The notes beneath the pieces were generated by a model. The model ran no database searches, was not told the DNA's origin, and saw only the letters and a program-made list of their open reading frames with translations. From positions 274,044,960 to 274,108,959 of the forward strand of contig JAVHZZ010000002.1 of NCBI GenBank assembly GCA_036250195.1: a stretch of 64,000 nt of DNA. Direction: 5' to 3'. A program made the position numbers and the translations under genes. This stretch comes from Mixophyes australis. Its lineage: Eukaryota > Chordata > Amphibia > Anura > Limnodynastidae. This document shows positions 10,073 to 21,960 of the stretch, in pieces (within the stretch, counting starts at the first letter, position 1; the number at the start of each line of letters is the position of its first letter).

Positions 10073-11571
10073 GGGTCTGCGCATGTGCAGCCCTTATGAA
10101 ACCTTCAGTACCTGTTGCTTTTAATTGATTGGATGATCAGGCAACCCTCCCTATTTAAACAACCTGTGATCATTACCTGGTTACCTGATCTTGGAGTCTC
10201 ATTCCCCATGAGCCTCTGAAGGTGTTCCTTTGTTTCCTCGTGTATTCAGCTCCAGCTGACTACCAAGATTGTGGTTTCCAGACCACTTCAACTCTCCTGT
10301 GTTCATCGTGTCAGCTCTCCACTGATTCCTATCTGCTACTGCTGCCGGATTCCAGACCGTCCCTACTCTCCTGTGTTCAGCGTGTCTCCCCTCCGCTGTC
10401 TTCGCTACTACTGCCGGATTCCAGACCGCCTCTACTCTCCTGTGTTCAGCGTTCCTTCCCTCTGCTGCCTCTGCTACTACTGTCGGATACCAGACAGCCT
10501 CAACTCTCCCGTGTTCATCATGTTTCCAGTTTCACTTACTACTGCTTCCTGAGTATTGCTCCGTTGATTAACGGTTACCTTCCGTGCGCTGCACCCACCT
10601 GATTACCGCTTCCATCCTCCAGTGGTCTCTCCTCCTGCCGGCGTTCAGCCGTTCAGGTATCGCTGCACGTCTCCTTGACAGCCTGCTCTCCTGAACCGCG
10701 GTGCGCATACTTTCCATTGACTTTGCTATTGTATTGCATATCCGCCTGGACTGTTACATAGTTACATAGTTACATAGTTGATGAGGTTGAAAAAAGACAC
10801 CAGTCCATCAAGTTCAACCTATATTGGATCTCCTGTGATCCTGCACTTATATATCTGTGTTGTGTTCATTTCCGGAGTCTTCCATCTACTGAAGCTATTG
10901 TTACTATTGACTTTGTTTCCTATTACCTGGATCTCTATAGTGACTTTGTATACTTCAAGCAGCGCTTGTCAGTTATTATTGTATTGTGGATATCATCGTG
11001 GGATCAAGTTCCGTGTGCCCCGTGTATCCTCTGCATTACATTCATCTCCTCGTGACCCTCCTCACATATATATATAGCAGTGGTACAACTTGCTGAACGC
11101 AGACAACTGACTCCTGTTTCCCATTGGCACCAGTTTCAAGTATCCTCTCACATAAGCAGTGGTACAACTTGCTGTACGCAGACCACTGACTTCCCCGTTA
11201 CCTACTTGCACCTGGAATCCATTCCTTCACTATAGACTATGGTACAACTTGCTATACGCAGACCACTGACTCTCACTACCTCCTCTCTACTCCTGGACAT
11301 TCCTCCTCACTATAGCAGTGGTACAACTTGCTGTACGCAGACCACTGACTCTCCTCACGTTTACTTGTCCATCTGGTTCCTCGTGTTCATATATCTAAGT
11401 CATTACCAGTTGCTGCTAGTCATAGACTTTCCTTGAGCATTCTCTCACCATCTGCTGATTCTCCTGTTCCGTTGTCACAGTGCTACCAGAGGACCATAGT
11501 ACCAGCTATATTACTTTGGTAAGAACATCATCTGGTGATATCCTGGGCAAAGACTCCTCGTGCCCGTGACA
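10006..11571 (+). repeat. Gypsy 3' LTR
   Basis: Pairs with the LTR at 4464. It differs by the loss of about one tandem unit, a 100-bp insertion at 10755-10854 and scattered substitutions. Two of its four hairpins are damaged: ACAACTG at about 11103-11109, and CTATGGT at about 11237-11243. Confidence 0.95.
10755..10854 (+). mobile_element. Short interspersed insertion in LTR2
   Basis: These 100 bp (tacatagttacatagttaca...) are absent from LTR1 and split its ggactgtgttgtg sequence, with CTGT repeated at both edges (10751-10754 and 10855-10858). The tacatag repeats followed by gttgaaaaaagacaccagtcc and atcaagttcaacc resemble a repeat very common in amphibian genomes; that recognition is from memory. 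Confidence 0.7.
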
Positions 11572-11576
11572 TGTAC

Positions 11577-12123
11577 AAAGAAACATGAGTATTGGGAGAC
11601 TGGGAAGAACGAACAGACAATAGCCCGCCCCACAAGTGTTGATGAAAAGAACTGATGACATTATTAGAGTGTATATACTAACGCAAGCTGTAGGAGATTG
11701 TATATGACATTATTGATAGACATAAGATGATGTTATTGATAAACATGTACTATCTAAATGTTGCCTGAGCTAAAAGACATGCTTTGGACAATTAAACCTG
11801 TTAGACCTGAAGAACTGTAGTAGAGTATTCTGTATAACTGATACATGTTCTATTGTACTCTGTACCCTTCCAAATAATGTATTACTTTTTTTAATGTACC
11901 CTTGAAGGGCAGACAAAAAGGTTATCTCCGTGCACCAGAGGTATATGGTCTGTAGTAAAAGAAAAAAAAATGTTTTGAGGATTAAGACTCTCTATTGTGA
12001 TAACTTGTTTAGAGCTACAGACAGCGTGGTCATACACCATTACAGAGCAATGAAACGTGGTACTGAGATCCTGCATATAAAATCTTTAAGGTGATAGTTT
12101 ATTATACTATCAAAGGGTGGAAC
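11577..12123 (+). pseudogene. ERV env 3' part and polypurine tract
   Basis: This is the continuation of the ERV beyond the gypsy insertion (the sequence resumes after the TGTAC duplication). No continuous frame remains; it should correspond to the transmembrane subunit. It ends in a purine tract caaagggtggaac (about 12111-12123) directly before the LTR, as expected for a retroviral PPT. Confidence 0.5.
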
Positions 12124-13004
12124 TGTCGAAGTTGTATAATTGGATGAATAAAAGTATATTGGTTAATATTGTTTTATCGTGCGATTACACTCAGTATTCC
12201 ACGCTACATGGGGCATGGCGCTATCACGCGGTAAAATACACACGCACACACTCGCGCTACAACATTTAGTTATTTATATATTTCATATTTATTAAGGTTC
12301 TAATCCACATTCATTTATTTGTAAAATGTATTAGATTGTATATTTATTCATACATAATACTGTAGTAAAGGTTTTTATGGTTCAGGTGTTTTAAAAGATA
12401 AAGAGTTTGGTCTCATATTAAAACTTATTTCACCAGCATTAACCCGGTGTTGACGGATCGCAAGATACAAGCAATATGAGATTAATGCTAAAAAAAAGAC
12501 TTTTGTGTAGGTCAGTTTGAACTGGTCATTCAGAGTCAAATCATGGGAACAATAGGGTGGGGGATGTTCCCCTCACCCTTTGTAAGGATCAAATGAACTG
12601 ACCTATAACTGACCTATAACTTGCAAGGAACTGGAATACCATTATCGCTGGACCAATGAAGACCTCACTAAGAGTTGTAATCTGTACAGTATATACAAGC
12701 ATGTTGGCTTTTGTTAGCTCTCTCTCTGAACGTGGCTACATGTGAGCATGGCTGCGTTCCATGGACCTCGGTAAGCTCTATAAGGAAAATGTAATGTATT
12801 CGGTGTTTTCATACTTTCCTGCTTTAATGTAACATCTTTAATAGGTATCATGTATCGGCTATATTGTACTGTATTGTACTTTATTGAACTGCTAAACAAA
12901 TTGCTTTTGCTAAATAAATTGCTTGTGCTTCAGAAACACAATACAATCGCTTGGGCAATGCTTATTTGAAACCGAGAAAATTAATTTAATAGTATATCGG
13001 AGAC
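12124..13004 (+). repeat. ERV 3' LTR (putative)
   Basis: It starts TGTCGAAG right after the purine tract and can end at GAGACA (13004). It contains a TATA-like tatataca (about 12690) and AATAAA-type signals (about 12915), in the usual U3-R-U5 order. The partner LTR is outside the window, so the right edge is approximate. Confidence 0.55.
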
Positions 13005-13420
13005 ACCAATATAGCCAAGTATAGTCTCCAATTGCTTTGCCAGTTGCCATTGAGTATATGTGTCAATTGTTGATACATTTTATACATTTCAAAGTTTTGT
13101 TTTTATTTTCAATAAAAAGTTTTATTGTTCACATGCCCGTTTGATTAATTTACAATTTTTAGACTCAGTATTCCTATTTTTATCTTTTGTTTGTATCTGG
13201 TGGTACTCTATGTCCTGGTTGCTCTTTTTGTCTGTATTGATTGTTGTGGGTGCACCATTGCCTATTTCCAGCTGCAGTTTCCCCTAGCTTCATTCATTTT
13301 TGCAAATATTTAGTGCCTGATATATATATTTTTCTTGCTTTTCCTAATTAATTGGGAACTTAAATTTGGTGCCTTTCTGAAAATAAGTTGCGATTTATAT
13401 AGTAAAAAGGATTAAGGATC
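13005..13420. other. Unassigned AT-rich flank
   Basis: No gene or transposon terminus was recognised between the ERV LTR and the Penelope relic. Confidence 0.4.
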
Positions 13421-16400
13421 TTCATCCTTTTCTTATACGTGCCAATGTTTCTTTAGAATCCTTTGAAGTTGTTTGGCAGAATCTGAGTATTGGGTGATAA
13501 ACTTGACATTTTTCTTGTGCTTAGGCATCCCTTTTTCCTTATAATAATCTCTATTTATGTTCTTGGCTCTCTGAAATGCTTTATCAACTATCTCCGGATC
13601 ATAAAATTTGTCCAAAAATTGTTGTTCAGTGCATTTTCTTGTTCTACACAGTGATTTAATTCCGCACAGTTACTGAGTATTCTAGTGAACTGACCTATGG
13701 GTATGCGCCAGTTTGGGTGGTGGTGACTAGTGAATAAAATATAGTTGTTAACAACCACCGTGTCACTCACCGGACTGTGAGTGCTATTTCTCGTGTGTTT
13801 AGGAACCGTGGCCGTCCGCCATCCTGAGGGTCTGCGCATGTGCAGCCCTTTCAAGCCTTCAGTACCTGTTCCTTTTCATTAATTGGCTGCTCAGGCAACA
13901 CTCCCTATTTAAAGCACCTGAGGTCAATACCTCGTTGCCTGATCTTGAAGTCTCATTCCCATGAGCCTCTGAAAGTGTTCCTGTGTTTCCTCGTGTATTC
14001 AGCTCCTGCTGATTCCTGTTATTCGTTTGTGGTTTCCAGACCACTTCAACTCTCCTGTGTTCATCGTGTCTGCAGCAGCTGATTCCTATCCGCTGCCTCC
14101 GTTGTGTCTACAGAGTTTCCAGACTCACTTCAACTCTCCTGTGTTCATCGTGTCTGCAGCAGCTGATTCCTATCCGCTGCCTCCGTTGTGTCTACAGAGT
14201 TTCCAGACTCACTTCAACTCTCCTGTGTTCATCGTGTCTACAGCAGCTGATCCCTATCCGCTGCCTCTGTTGTCTCTACAGAGTTTCCAGACTCACTTCA
14301 ACTCTCCTGTGTTCATCGTGTCTGCACCAGCTGATTCCTATCCGCTGCCTCCGTTCTTTCTACAGAGTTCCTGCTCACCTCAACTCCCCGGTGTTCATCG
14401 TGTCTGCAGCCAGCTGATTCCTATCCGCTGCCTCCATTGCTTCTACAGAGTTCCAGCTCATCTCAACTCTCCTGTGTTCATCGGGTCAGCGCTCCGCTGC
14501 TACCATCTCTGCTACTGGAGTTCAGACCGCTTCAACTCTCCCGTGTTCTTCATGTTCCAGTTCCTTTTACTACTGCTTCCAGAGTATTGCCTCATTCATG
14601 CTGGTTTACTTGCCGTGCGCTGCACCAACTTGATTACCGCTCCCACCTTCCAGTGGTCTCTCCTCCTGCCGGCCTACAGCCGTTCAGGTATCCCTGCACA
14701 TCTCTCTGACAGCCTGCTCTCCTGACCCGCGGAATGCATACTTCTCATTGACTTTGCTTGTGATTGCATATCTAGCTGGACTGAGTTGTGTTCTCCTCCG
14801 GAGTCCTTTATCCACTGAGACTATCGCTACCATTGACTTTGTTTCCTATTTGCCTGGATTGTTATTGTGACTTTGTATACTTTAGCAGTGCTGCTCTGTT
14901 ATCATTTGTATTGTGATATCATCGTGGGATCAAGTCCTGTGTGCCCGTGTATACTCTGCATAGCATTCATCTCCTCGTGCTCTCCTCACATATATATTTC
15001 AGTGGTACAACTTGCTATCCGCAGACCACTGACTTCCCTGTTATCTAACTCCACCTGGATTCCATTCCTTCACCTAGACAGCGGTACAACTTGCTATACG
15101 CAGACCGCTGACTCTCACTGCCTCCTCGTTACCTCTGGACATTCCTCCTCACTATAGCAGTGGTACAACTTGCTATACGCAGACCACTGACTATCCTCAC
15201 GTTACCTTGTCCATTTGGTTCCTCGTGTACAGTTATATACTCATTACCAGTGCTGCTAGTCATAGACTTTTCCTGAGCATTCTCTCACCATCTGCTGTTC
15301 CTCCTGTTCCGTTGTCACCCTGCTACCAGAGTACCTATTACCACCTATATTACTCTGGTAAGCCACCATCTGGTGATTTCCTGGGTAAAGACTCCTAGTG
15401 CCCGTGACACACCGGTTTTGAGAAGGTCTTTGTCTAAATTTGACGGTTCTCTATGAAGATATCCAAATCTAAAAATTCTATCCTCTGTTGACTATACTTG
15501 GTGGTGAATGTTAAATTGTAGCTATTGGTATTCAACAAGGCTAGAAATTCTACAACTCAATTTGCATCCCCCTTCCAGACCATCATATGTTATCTTTATA
15601 ATGTTTGTAGAGAACCAGGCTTATCCCAAGAACACCAGCCCCCTCAACTGCCTCTACTTCCCACAAACTCATGAAGAGGTTGGCGTAACTTGGGGCGAAC
15701 CTGGTGCCCATAGCTTCACACTAACCAAAAGTTATCTTCCCATATGATTCTCTGTAGTTCCTTAAGGGTATGTGCTGTATCTCTCAAGTATGAGGACTGC
15801 TGTTTAACCTAAGGCTGCAAAAAGTTGTCCACATATCTAGAGAGATTCAATGTTACTGAGCTAATCCCCGATATGATGAAACGACCTGGAGGTTTAGTTT
15901 GATTTTTGTGCACTTTTGGCAGGAAATAGAACACAGGAATAATAGGATGTTTTATATTCAAAAATGTATATTCCTCATGGTTCAGTGTACCTTTTTCTAT
16001 ACCTATGATCAAATGGTTCATCAATAGTTGTCTGAATGCATTAGTAGGATCTTTCTTAAGTGATTGGTACGTGGACTGATCTCCTAAGATACACTTAGCT
16101 TCATTTTAATAATCCTTTATATTCATGACCACTAACACTCCTCTTTTGTTGGCTGGTTTAAATATTATTTCTGTTTTGTTTTGTAGTTGTGCCAATGTTT
16201 CTTGCTCTGAACACGTAAGTTTGTATTTGATATATTTGGACTGAGTGTTTATTTGTTTAATCTCATCTGTGACTAATCTATTGAATGTAATAATGAAGTT
16301 TCCCTTCAAATGTCCAGGGTAAAATTTCAATGTTGGTTTTAATGTTGTATGACGATATTCATTCTGTGTACATATGGTAGTTAATTCTGTTGTTGGAGCT

Positions 16401-16620
16401 TTGTTAAAAAAGTATTGCTTGAGAGATAATTTTCTAATAAAGCTCTGTAGGTCTAAATAAGTTTCAAATTTATTTACCTTATTGTTTGGGGCAAATTTAA
16501 TCCCTTTATTAAGTAATGATGTTTGTGCCTCTGTCAGGACATGGTCACTAAGGTTAAATATACCAATTGGTTGTATATCATTTGAAGTCTCTAAACCCAA
16601 CCCAAAGGGTAGGACTTTAT
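13421..16620 (-). pseudogene. Penelope-like element relic (RT and linker)
   Basis: Minus-strand fragments match the intact copy at 26672-33615 in the same order. RT N-terminus is at 16600-16106 (GIFNLSDHVL, GIKFAPNN, IIFKPANKRGVLVV). The RT core is at 16024-15809 (VFYFLPKVHKN, PPGRFIISGISS, NLSRYVDNFLQP). Further fragments of the region between RT and endonuclease lie at 15750-15415 and 13740-13433 (HHHPNWRIPIGQFTRI). The conserved Gly of PGRPI is present but Pro is replaced (GRFII). There are many stops and frameshifts. The GIY-YIG endonuclease and the terminal repeats are missing. A solo gypsy LTR is inserted at 13761-15409. Confidence 0.8.
13761..15409 (+). repeat. Solo LTR of the same gypsy family
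   Basis: It has the same TGTCACTCACCGG start and CCGTGACA end as the full element, with 5-bp TSD CACCG at 13756-13760 and 15410-15414. No internal region remains, so LTR-LTR recombination is the likely origin. It is more diverged than the two LTRs of the complete copy and carries three hairpin modules at 15000-15031, 15079-15110 and 15158-15189. It lies inside the Penelope relic. Confidence 0.95.
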
Positions 16621-16624
16621 ATTA

Positions 16625-17040
16625 AAAGAGACCCTCAGGGGTGGAAAATGCAGTTTTTGGCTTGGCTGAGGAGATGAGGGAAACTTAGCAATACACCTTG
16701 GTTAAGTTAAAAATAGTCAGATAGTTACTACTAGCTAGATTTTCTACTAGTTTGTCCACACGTGGCATCAAACTGGGATACGCTGTTTAGCTAACCAATT
16801 TCATTGCAGACCCAAATACTCCCATTGGGTTTTGAGAAAAGCACACTGGGGCTGTTTCACTATCTAGTGGATGCCTCAATCACGTCCACCTGGAGCAATT
16901 TCCTTCCTCATGTCAGCCCGTCTGGCTTCGGGAATGTGGTACGGTATCTGCTTTATGACAACTGCTGGCGGAGTGACAATGTCATGTTAAATTAAATTAG
17001 TTCACCCAGGAATGGGAGAAAAGATATCCCTGTTCTGGTG
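16625..17040 (-). pseudogene. Ty3/gypsy RT N-terminal fragment
   Basis: On the minus strand, the reading frames give a segment around 16990-16860 resembling the RT entry region (IPEARRADMRKEI), then MPRVDKLVENLASSNYL and TIFNLTKVY at about 16770-16670. This is the RT segment that contains the first catalytic Asp in active elements (T-x-DL-x-KGY); here Asp is replaced by Asn. The fragment is cut by the Penelope relic on one side and the hAT copy on the other. Confidence 0.6.
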
Positions 17041-17148
17041 TATCATTTCCGCAGTCTGTTATTTCTACACTGCCAAAATGTTGTCGTCATCATCTTCAGC
17101 ATCATCCTCACCCTCATCAGTGTGAACATCATCATCACAGACTATTAA

Positions 17149-20061
17149 TTAATCTCCGCTGGAATCCGCCATTACAGGAGTGTCAGTACTTGGATGTATT
17201 TGCCGGTAAAGGCCTACCTCGTGGAAGATGTAGTTCATTTTGATGAACATCATCTTTTCCATATTTTTAGGAAGTAACTTCCTACGTCGATCACTGACAA
17301 GGTTCCCGGCTGTGCTGAAAACTTTTTCTGAATACACACTGAGGGGTGGGCAGCTTAGGTATTGCAAAGCAAGTTTGTACATGGGTTTCCAAATTGCTTG
17401 TGTTTCCTCCCAGTATGGAAAGGGACTGTCTGACATTTCAATTTCAAAGAACTCTTGAAAATAATCCTTCACCATCCTTTGCATGTTTATAGTAAGATCG
17501 GATGGAGTTATGGCCGAGGTCACACTTTTTTTGCTAAAATCTTTCAAACCAGTCAGATGTCAAACTGTTGTAGTCTGCCACCTGCGTCATCCCTGCTTCT
17601 CTTTGGAAAGTGCAATTTCTTACAAGCAGCAGCTGCCTGAGAGACTGAAGGTGGAGACGTCATCAAGCCAAGGACCAGTTCAGCGGTCAACTTGTTCACC
17701 AGGAGCTCCTTGCATCTGTTCAGACCTCGGTCAATTGGAAGCAAAGAATCTATGTAGGTCTTAAACCTAGGATCAAGCACAGTTGCCAAAACATAATAAT
17801 CCGACTTCAATATTTTAATAACTCTTGGATCATTGCGAAGCGAATTAAGTGCTTGATCTACAAGGCCAACATACTATGCGGAATTGCTTTCTTTCATCGC
17901 TACTTCAGTTTGTCAAGCTGCTTTTTCAAAAGTCGAATTAAGGGAATGACTTGGCTCAAGCTAGTAGAGTCTGAAATCACTTAACACGTCACAACTTCAA
18001 ATGATTTCAGCACCTTGCACAGCACAGAAAGGATTCTCCACTGTGCAAGACTAAAATACATTTCCCCTCCTTTCCCTTTGTCATGGCTTGTGCAACACGC
18101 ATGAATGGCTTTGCGCTGTTCCTCCATTCTCTGAAGCATGTACAGGGTGGAATTCTACCTTGTTAACACCTCTTGCTTAAGTTGGTGGCAGTGCAAATTA
18201 AATTGTTCTTGTTGCTGCTGCAATCTCCTACATGCTGTGGCAGAATGCCAGAAATGTCCTGAAATTTTACAGGCCACGAAAGCATCTCCTGCACCTCACG
18301 GTTATTTTTCAAAAAGCTCTGCACCACCAAGTTTATTGTGTGAGCAAAAAATGGAATATGATGGAATTCACCCAACTGTAATTCTCGCACAATATTGTTG
18401 GCGTTATCAGAAATTACATATCCTGAGGAGAGTCCAAGTGGTATAAGCCATGTATCAATGACATTCCTTAGTTTTAGTAACAAATTGTCTGCTGTATGCC
18501 TGTTAGTGAAGCCGGTGATACAAAGAGTAGCCTGCCTGTGAGAAATGTTACGTAGTGGTGTACATGCTGCTGCTGTTCCTGCTTGTGATGGCGAATGACC
18601 AACCCAGTGGGCTGTCACAGTCATATAATGTTTTGTTTGCCCACTTCCACTTGTCCACATATCTGTGGTTAAGTGTACAGTGGGCAGAATGGCAATTTTG
18701 AGCTCAATTATTACATTTTTAGGAAAGTTCTGGTACAGTTGAGGAATAGCTTTTCTTGAAAAAGGGTGTTGCGATGGAATTTTGTAACGGGACACAAAAC
18801 CTCAATTAACTGTGGAAAACCAGCTGCATTAATAGTGGATATTGGATGCAGATCTAACACCAGCATAGTCATCATGGCGCCTGTGATCCGCTTTGCGACT
18901 GTGTGACTGCTGTCATAGTTGCTTTCTCTAGCAAAAAATTGTTTCACAGCTAATTGTTGTAAAGTACTAGTGGTCTTCTTCTTGGGCTGCTTATGGTAGG
19001 AAGATTTACCCCCAGCAGAAGCAACAGAAGCAGCAGTGGGAATAATGCTCAAGAATTCTTCAGGGGAATCAAGAATAGGGCAGGAGTCATCTAGCCTTAC
19101 CAACCTGGATTGAGGACTAACTCCGATCGCTACTGAAGATATTGATTAGGACGGTGTTGTGGGTGTAGATTGTAGACGTCGGGATGTAGGTTAGAGAAGG
19201 GTCCTAGCTGATGATGGACTGCTTGTTGTTATTTTTTTACCATAACTTTCCGATTTTCCCAACACCTTGCCTGTACTCGCGTCAAATGGCGTAACATGGA
19301 TGGGGTTCCTAGATGGTTAAGGTCCCTCCCTCGACTGACTGTGGCTTTACATACACTACAAATGGCTAGACAACTGTTGTCAGGATTTGGGTAGAAATAA
19401 TTCCACAATTAATAAGTGGCTTTTTTGGTCTTATGACAATGGCCTTCTTCTTATCACATGCCAGAACTGCTGCCACTGGTGCAGGACTTACACAAACAAC
19501 ACCACCCTCATCAACATCCTCATTAGCGCCCTCGTCGGCTACACAAATATCCCCCTCATCCTCTTCCAATTCCAAAGTGGCATCCACAATTGGTGTTTCA
19601 CTGGCTACACTTGGCTGTTCAGGCATAGATCAGTAGAAATGCTGAAAGGGGCCTTCTTTATGGCTACACTATCAGAATGGTCACGATTACACATACCACT
19701 CGTGGATGGACTCTCCTCAGGGATTGGTGTCATTTCTGAATCTGAGCATACATTTTCCTCTATTGCCTTACTGTTTGCTTCCAGCTCGACTTTTACACAT
19801 AACAGTATTTGTGCACCACTTTTGGACTTTCTTTGCCACTGTGTGTGTAGAATGGCATGTTGGCAATTTTTTTTTATCGGCAGTTAACTTTTCGTGGATT
19901 GCAGCTCTTTTTCTTTTCCCTGACTTCAAAAGACTATGTACTTTTACATAGGCTTTACCAGATGACGTACAGTGATAACAATCATCAGGACTGCTGGCAG
20001 CAGCTAGTTGCTGCTCTGGACTTCTGTGTACTGCTGTGAATCCATTTCGATAACACCACAC
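17149..20061 (-). pseudogene. hAT transposase, BED-finger type (copy 1)
   Basis: In minus-strand order: a Lys-rich N-terminus (about 20061-19768); an acidic linker (19626-19440); the start of a BED-type segment (KKPLINCGIIST, about 19430); a segment with QQLAVKQFFARES and RITGAMMTMLVLDLHP (19103-18800); the catalytic region with VHLTTDMWTSGSGQTKHYMTV (18680-18600) and FFAHTINLVVQ (18370); a region at 17810-17553; and the C-terminal dimerisation domain with the hallmark LALQYLSCPPLSVYSEKVFS (17430-17360) plus RRRKLLPKNMEKMMFIKMN. Known hAT enzymes are DDE transposases acting in the nucleus. Several frameshifts and stops make this copy dead. Confidence 0.85.
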
Positions 20062-21960
20062 ACTAATTAGTGCAAATTCAGAAAAAAAGCCTGCAAGGAC
20101 TGGTATTTTAGGATTTCAGCAAAGACCAAAGGACCAACGCAGCTCTTTTCTTTGGGTGTTTATTAGACCCTACACTTATTAGTACAAATTCAGAAAAAAA
20201 GACTGCAAGGACTGGTATATTAGGTTTTCAGCAATGACCAAATGACCAAAGCAGCTCTTATATAAGGGTGTATATTAGACCCTACACTTAGTAGTGCAAA
20301 TTCAGACAAAAAGCCTTCACGGACTTGTAAATTACTATTTCAGCAATGACCAAATGACCAAAGCAGCTTTTCTATAAGGGTGTATATTAGACCCTACACT
20401 TATTAGTGCAAATTCAGAAAAAAAGACTGCAAGGTCTGGTATATTAGGTTTTCAGCAATGACCAAATGACCAAAGCAGCTCTTATATAAGGGTGTATATT
20501 AGACCCTACACTTAGTAGTGCAAATTCAGACAAAAAGCCTTCACGGACTTGTAAATTACTATTTCAGCAATGACCAAATGACCAAAGCAGCTTTTCTATA
20601 AGGGTGTATATTAGACCCTACACTTATTAGTGCAAATTCAGAAAAAAAGACTGCAAGGTCTGGTATATTAGGTTTTCAGCAATGACCAAATGACCAAAGC
20701 AGCTCTTCTATAAGGGTGTGTATTAGACCTTACACTTAGACTACTAAGTGTAAGGCAAACTCAGAAAAAAATCCTGCACGGACTTGTAGATTACTATTTC
20801 AGCAATGACCAAATGACCAAAGCAACTCTTCAATTTGGGTATATATTAGACCCTACACTTATACCGCTTTCATACTGCCGCCCCAGCAATATCCCGGGTT
20901 TTTCAAGCCGGGTTTTTGCCGGGGCTCCTAGCGTCCCAGCTCAGAAACACTGCGCATCGGACCCGGGAATTTCCCGGGTTGACCCCATTCATACTGCACA
21001 AGTCTGTGCCCTGGCAATTTGTGGGAGTCATCACCAGAGCAGTTTTCATTGGCTGAAAAATGGTGATGTCATTGAAAGGTGACTGGTTTTTTTTCTTCCA
21101 CGGGCTCCCACCGATGACATCATCCTCCAGAGACAGGCAGACAGCCAATCAGCTTGTTTTCTGTGCAACCCAGGTTGAAAAACCCGGGTTGCACCATTCA
21201 TAGTGCAGGCAACCCGGGTCCAACCCGGGAATTACCCCTCGATAAATCCCGGGATTTTTGACTTGTACCATTCATACTGCACCAAGACCCGGGTAGTTTG
21301 AGCTCGCCCCGGCAAAAACCCGGGATTTTGGTGCAGTATGAATGGGGTATTAGTAGTGCAAATTGAGACAAAATGCCTGCAAGGACTTGTAGATTACAAT
21401 TTCAGCAATCACCAAATGACCAATGCAGCTCTTCTCTTTGGGTGTTTATTAGACCCTAAACTTATTAGTACAAATTCACAAAAAAAGACTGCAAGGACTG
21501 GTATATTAGGTTTTCAGCAATGACCAAATGACCAAAGCAGCTCTTCTATAAGGTTGTGTATTAGACCTTACACTTAGTAGTGCAAACTCAGAAAAAAAGC
21601 CTGCACGGACTTGTAGATTACTAGTTCAGCAATGACCAAATGACAAAAGCAGCTCTTCTATAAGGGTGTATATTAGACCCTTCACTTAGTAGTGCAAATT
21701 CAGACAAAAGGCCTGCAAGGACTTGTAAATTACTCTTTCAGCAATGACCAAATGACCAAAGCAGCTTTTCTATAATTGTGTATATTACACCCTACACTTA
21801 TTAGTGCAAATTCAGAAAAAAAGCCTGCAAGGACTGGTATATTAGGATTTCAGCAATGACCAAATGATCAAAGCAGCTCTTCAATTTTGGTGTATATTAG
21901 ACCCTACACTTAGTATTGCAAATTAAGAAAAAAGGCCTGTAAGTTCTTGTTTATTTATAT
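20062..21960. repeat. Subterminal tandem array, about 115-120 bp unit
   Basis: About a dozen units share tagtgcaaattcagaaaaaaa, cctgcaaggactggtatatta, cagcaatgaccaaatgacca and tattagaccctacactta. Alternating unit types are visible between 20160 and 20760, where two neighbouring variants repeat as a pair of about 232 bp. A MITE interrupts the array at 20862-21349. Confidence 0.9.
20862..21349. mobile_element. MITE with TTA duplication (Harbinger-like)
   Basis: The 488-bp element starts TACCGCTTTCATACTGC and ends GCAGTATGAATGGGGTA, inverted with three mismatches. It is flanked by TTA at 20859-20861 and 21350-21352; the uninterrupted array unit reads cacttagtagtg, which confirms the empty site. 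It is rich in cccgggtt motifs and non-coding. The TTA duplication suggests the PIF/Harbinger superfamily. Confidence 0.8.

Larger units (their letters stand above)
4464..11571 (+). mobile_element. Complete Ty3/gypsy chromovirus with two LTRs
   Basis: LTRs of 1610 bp (4464-6073) and 1566 bp (10006-11571) begin TGTCACTCACCGG and end CCGTGACA. They are flanked by a 5-bp target duplication TGTAC (4459-4463 and 11572-11576). Inside lie gag, a protease-RT-RNase H-integrase frame with a chromodomain, and a polypurine tract. Two in-frame stops, a mutated RT active site and an apparent deletion upstream of the chromodomain make this copy inactive. It sits in the ERV env. Confidence 0.95.
1..13004 (+). 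mobile_element. Endogenous retrovirus, decayed, 5' LTR outside the window
   Basis: Plus-strand traces occur in retroviral order: an MG-initiated gag start at 174, an RNase H-like trace near 2170, an integrase zinc-binding trace near 2650, an integrase C-terminal trace near 3700, a polypyrimidine/AG site near 3955, a CWMC env SU motif at 4286, and an LTR-like end at 12124-13004. The reading frames hold many stops and frameshifts and much of gag, protease and RT is missing, so the copy is dead. It is interrupted by a hAT MITE and by a complete gypsy element that splits env. The CWMC motif and an env gene suggest a gamma/epsilon-like retrovirus; the genus is inference. No 5' LTR is in view, so the left boundary is unknown. 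Confidence 0.7.

Noticed and set aside
20062..21960. CRISPR-like regular repeats
   Set aside because: Units are contiguous with no unique spacers, in a eukaryotic hAT transposon.
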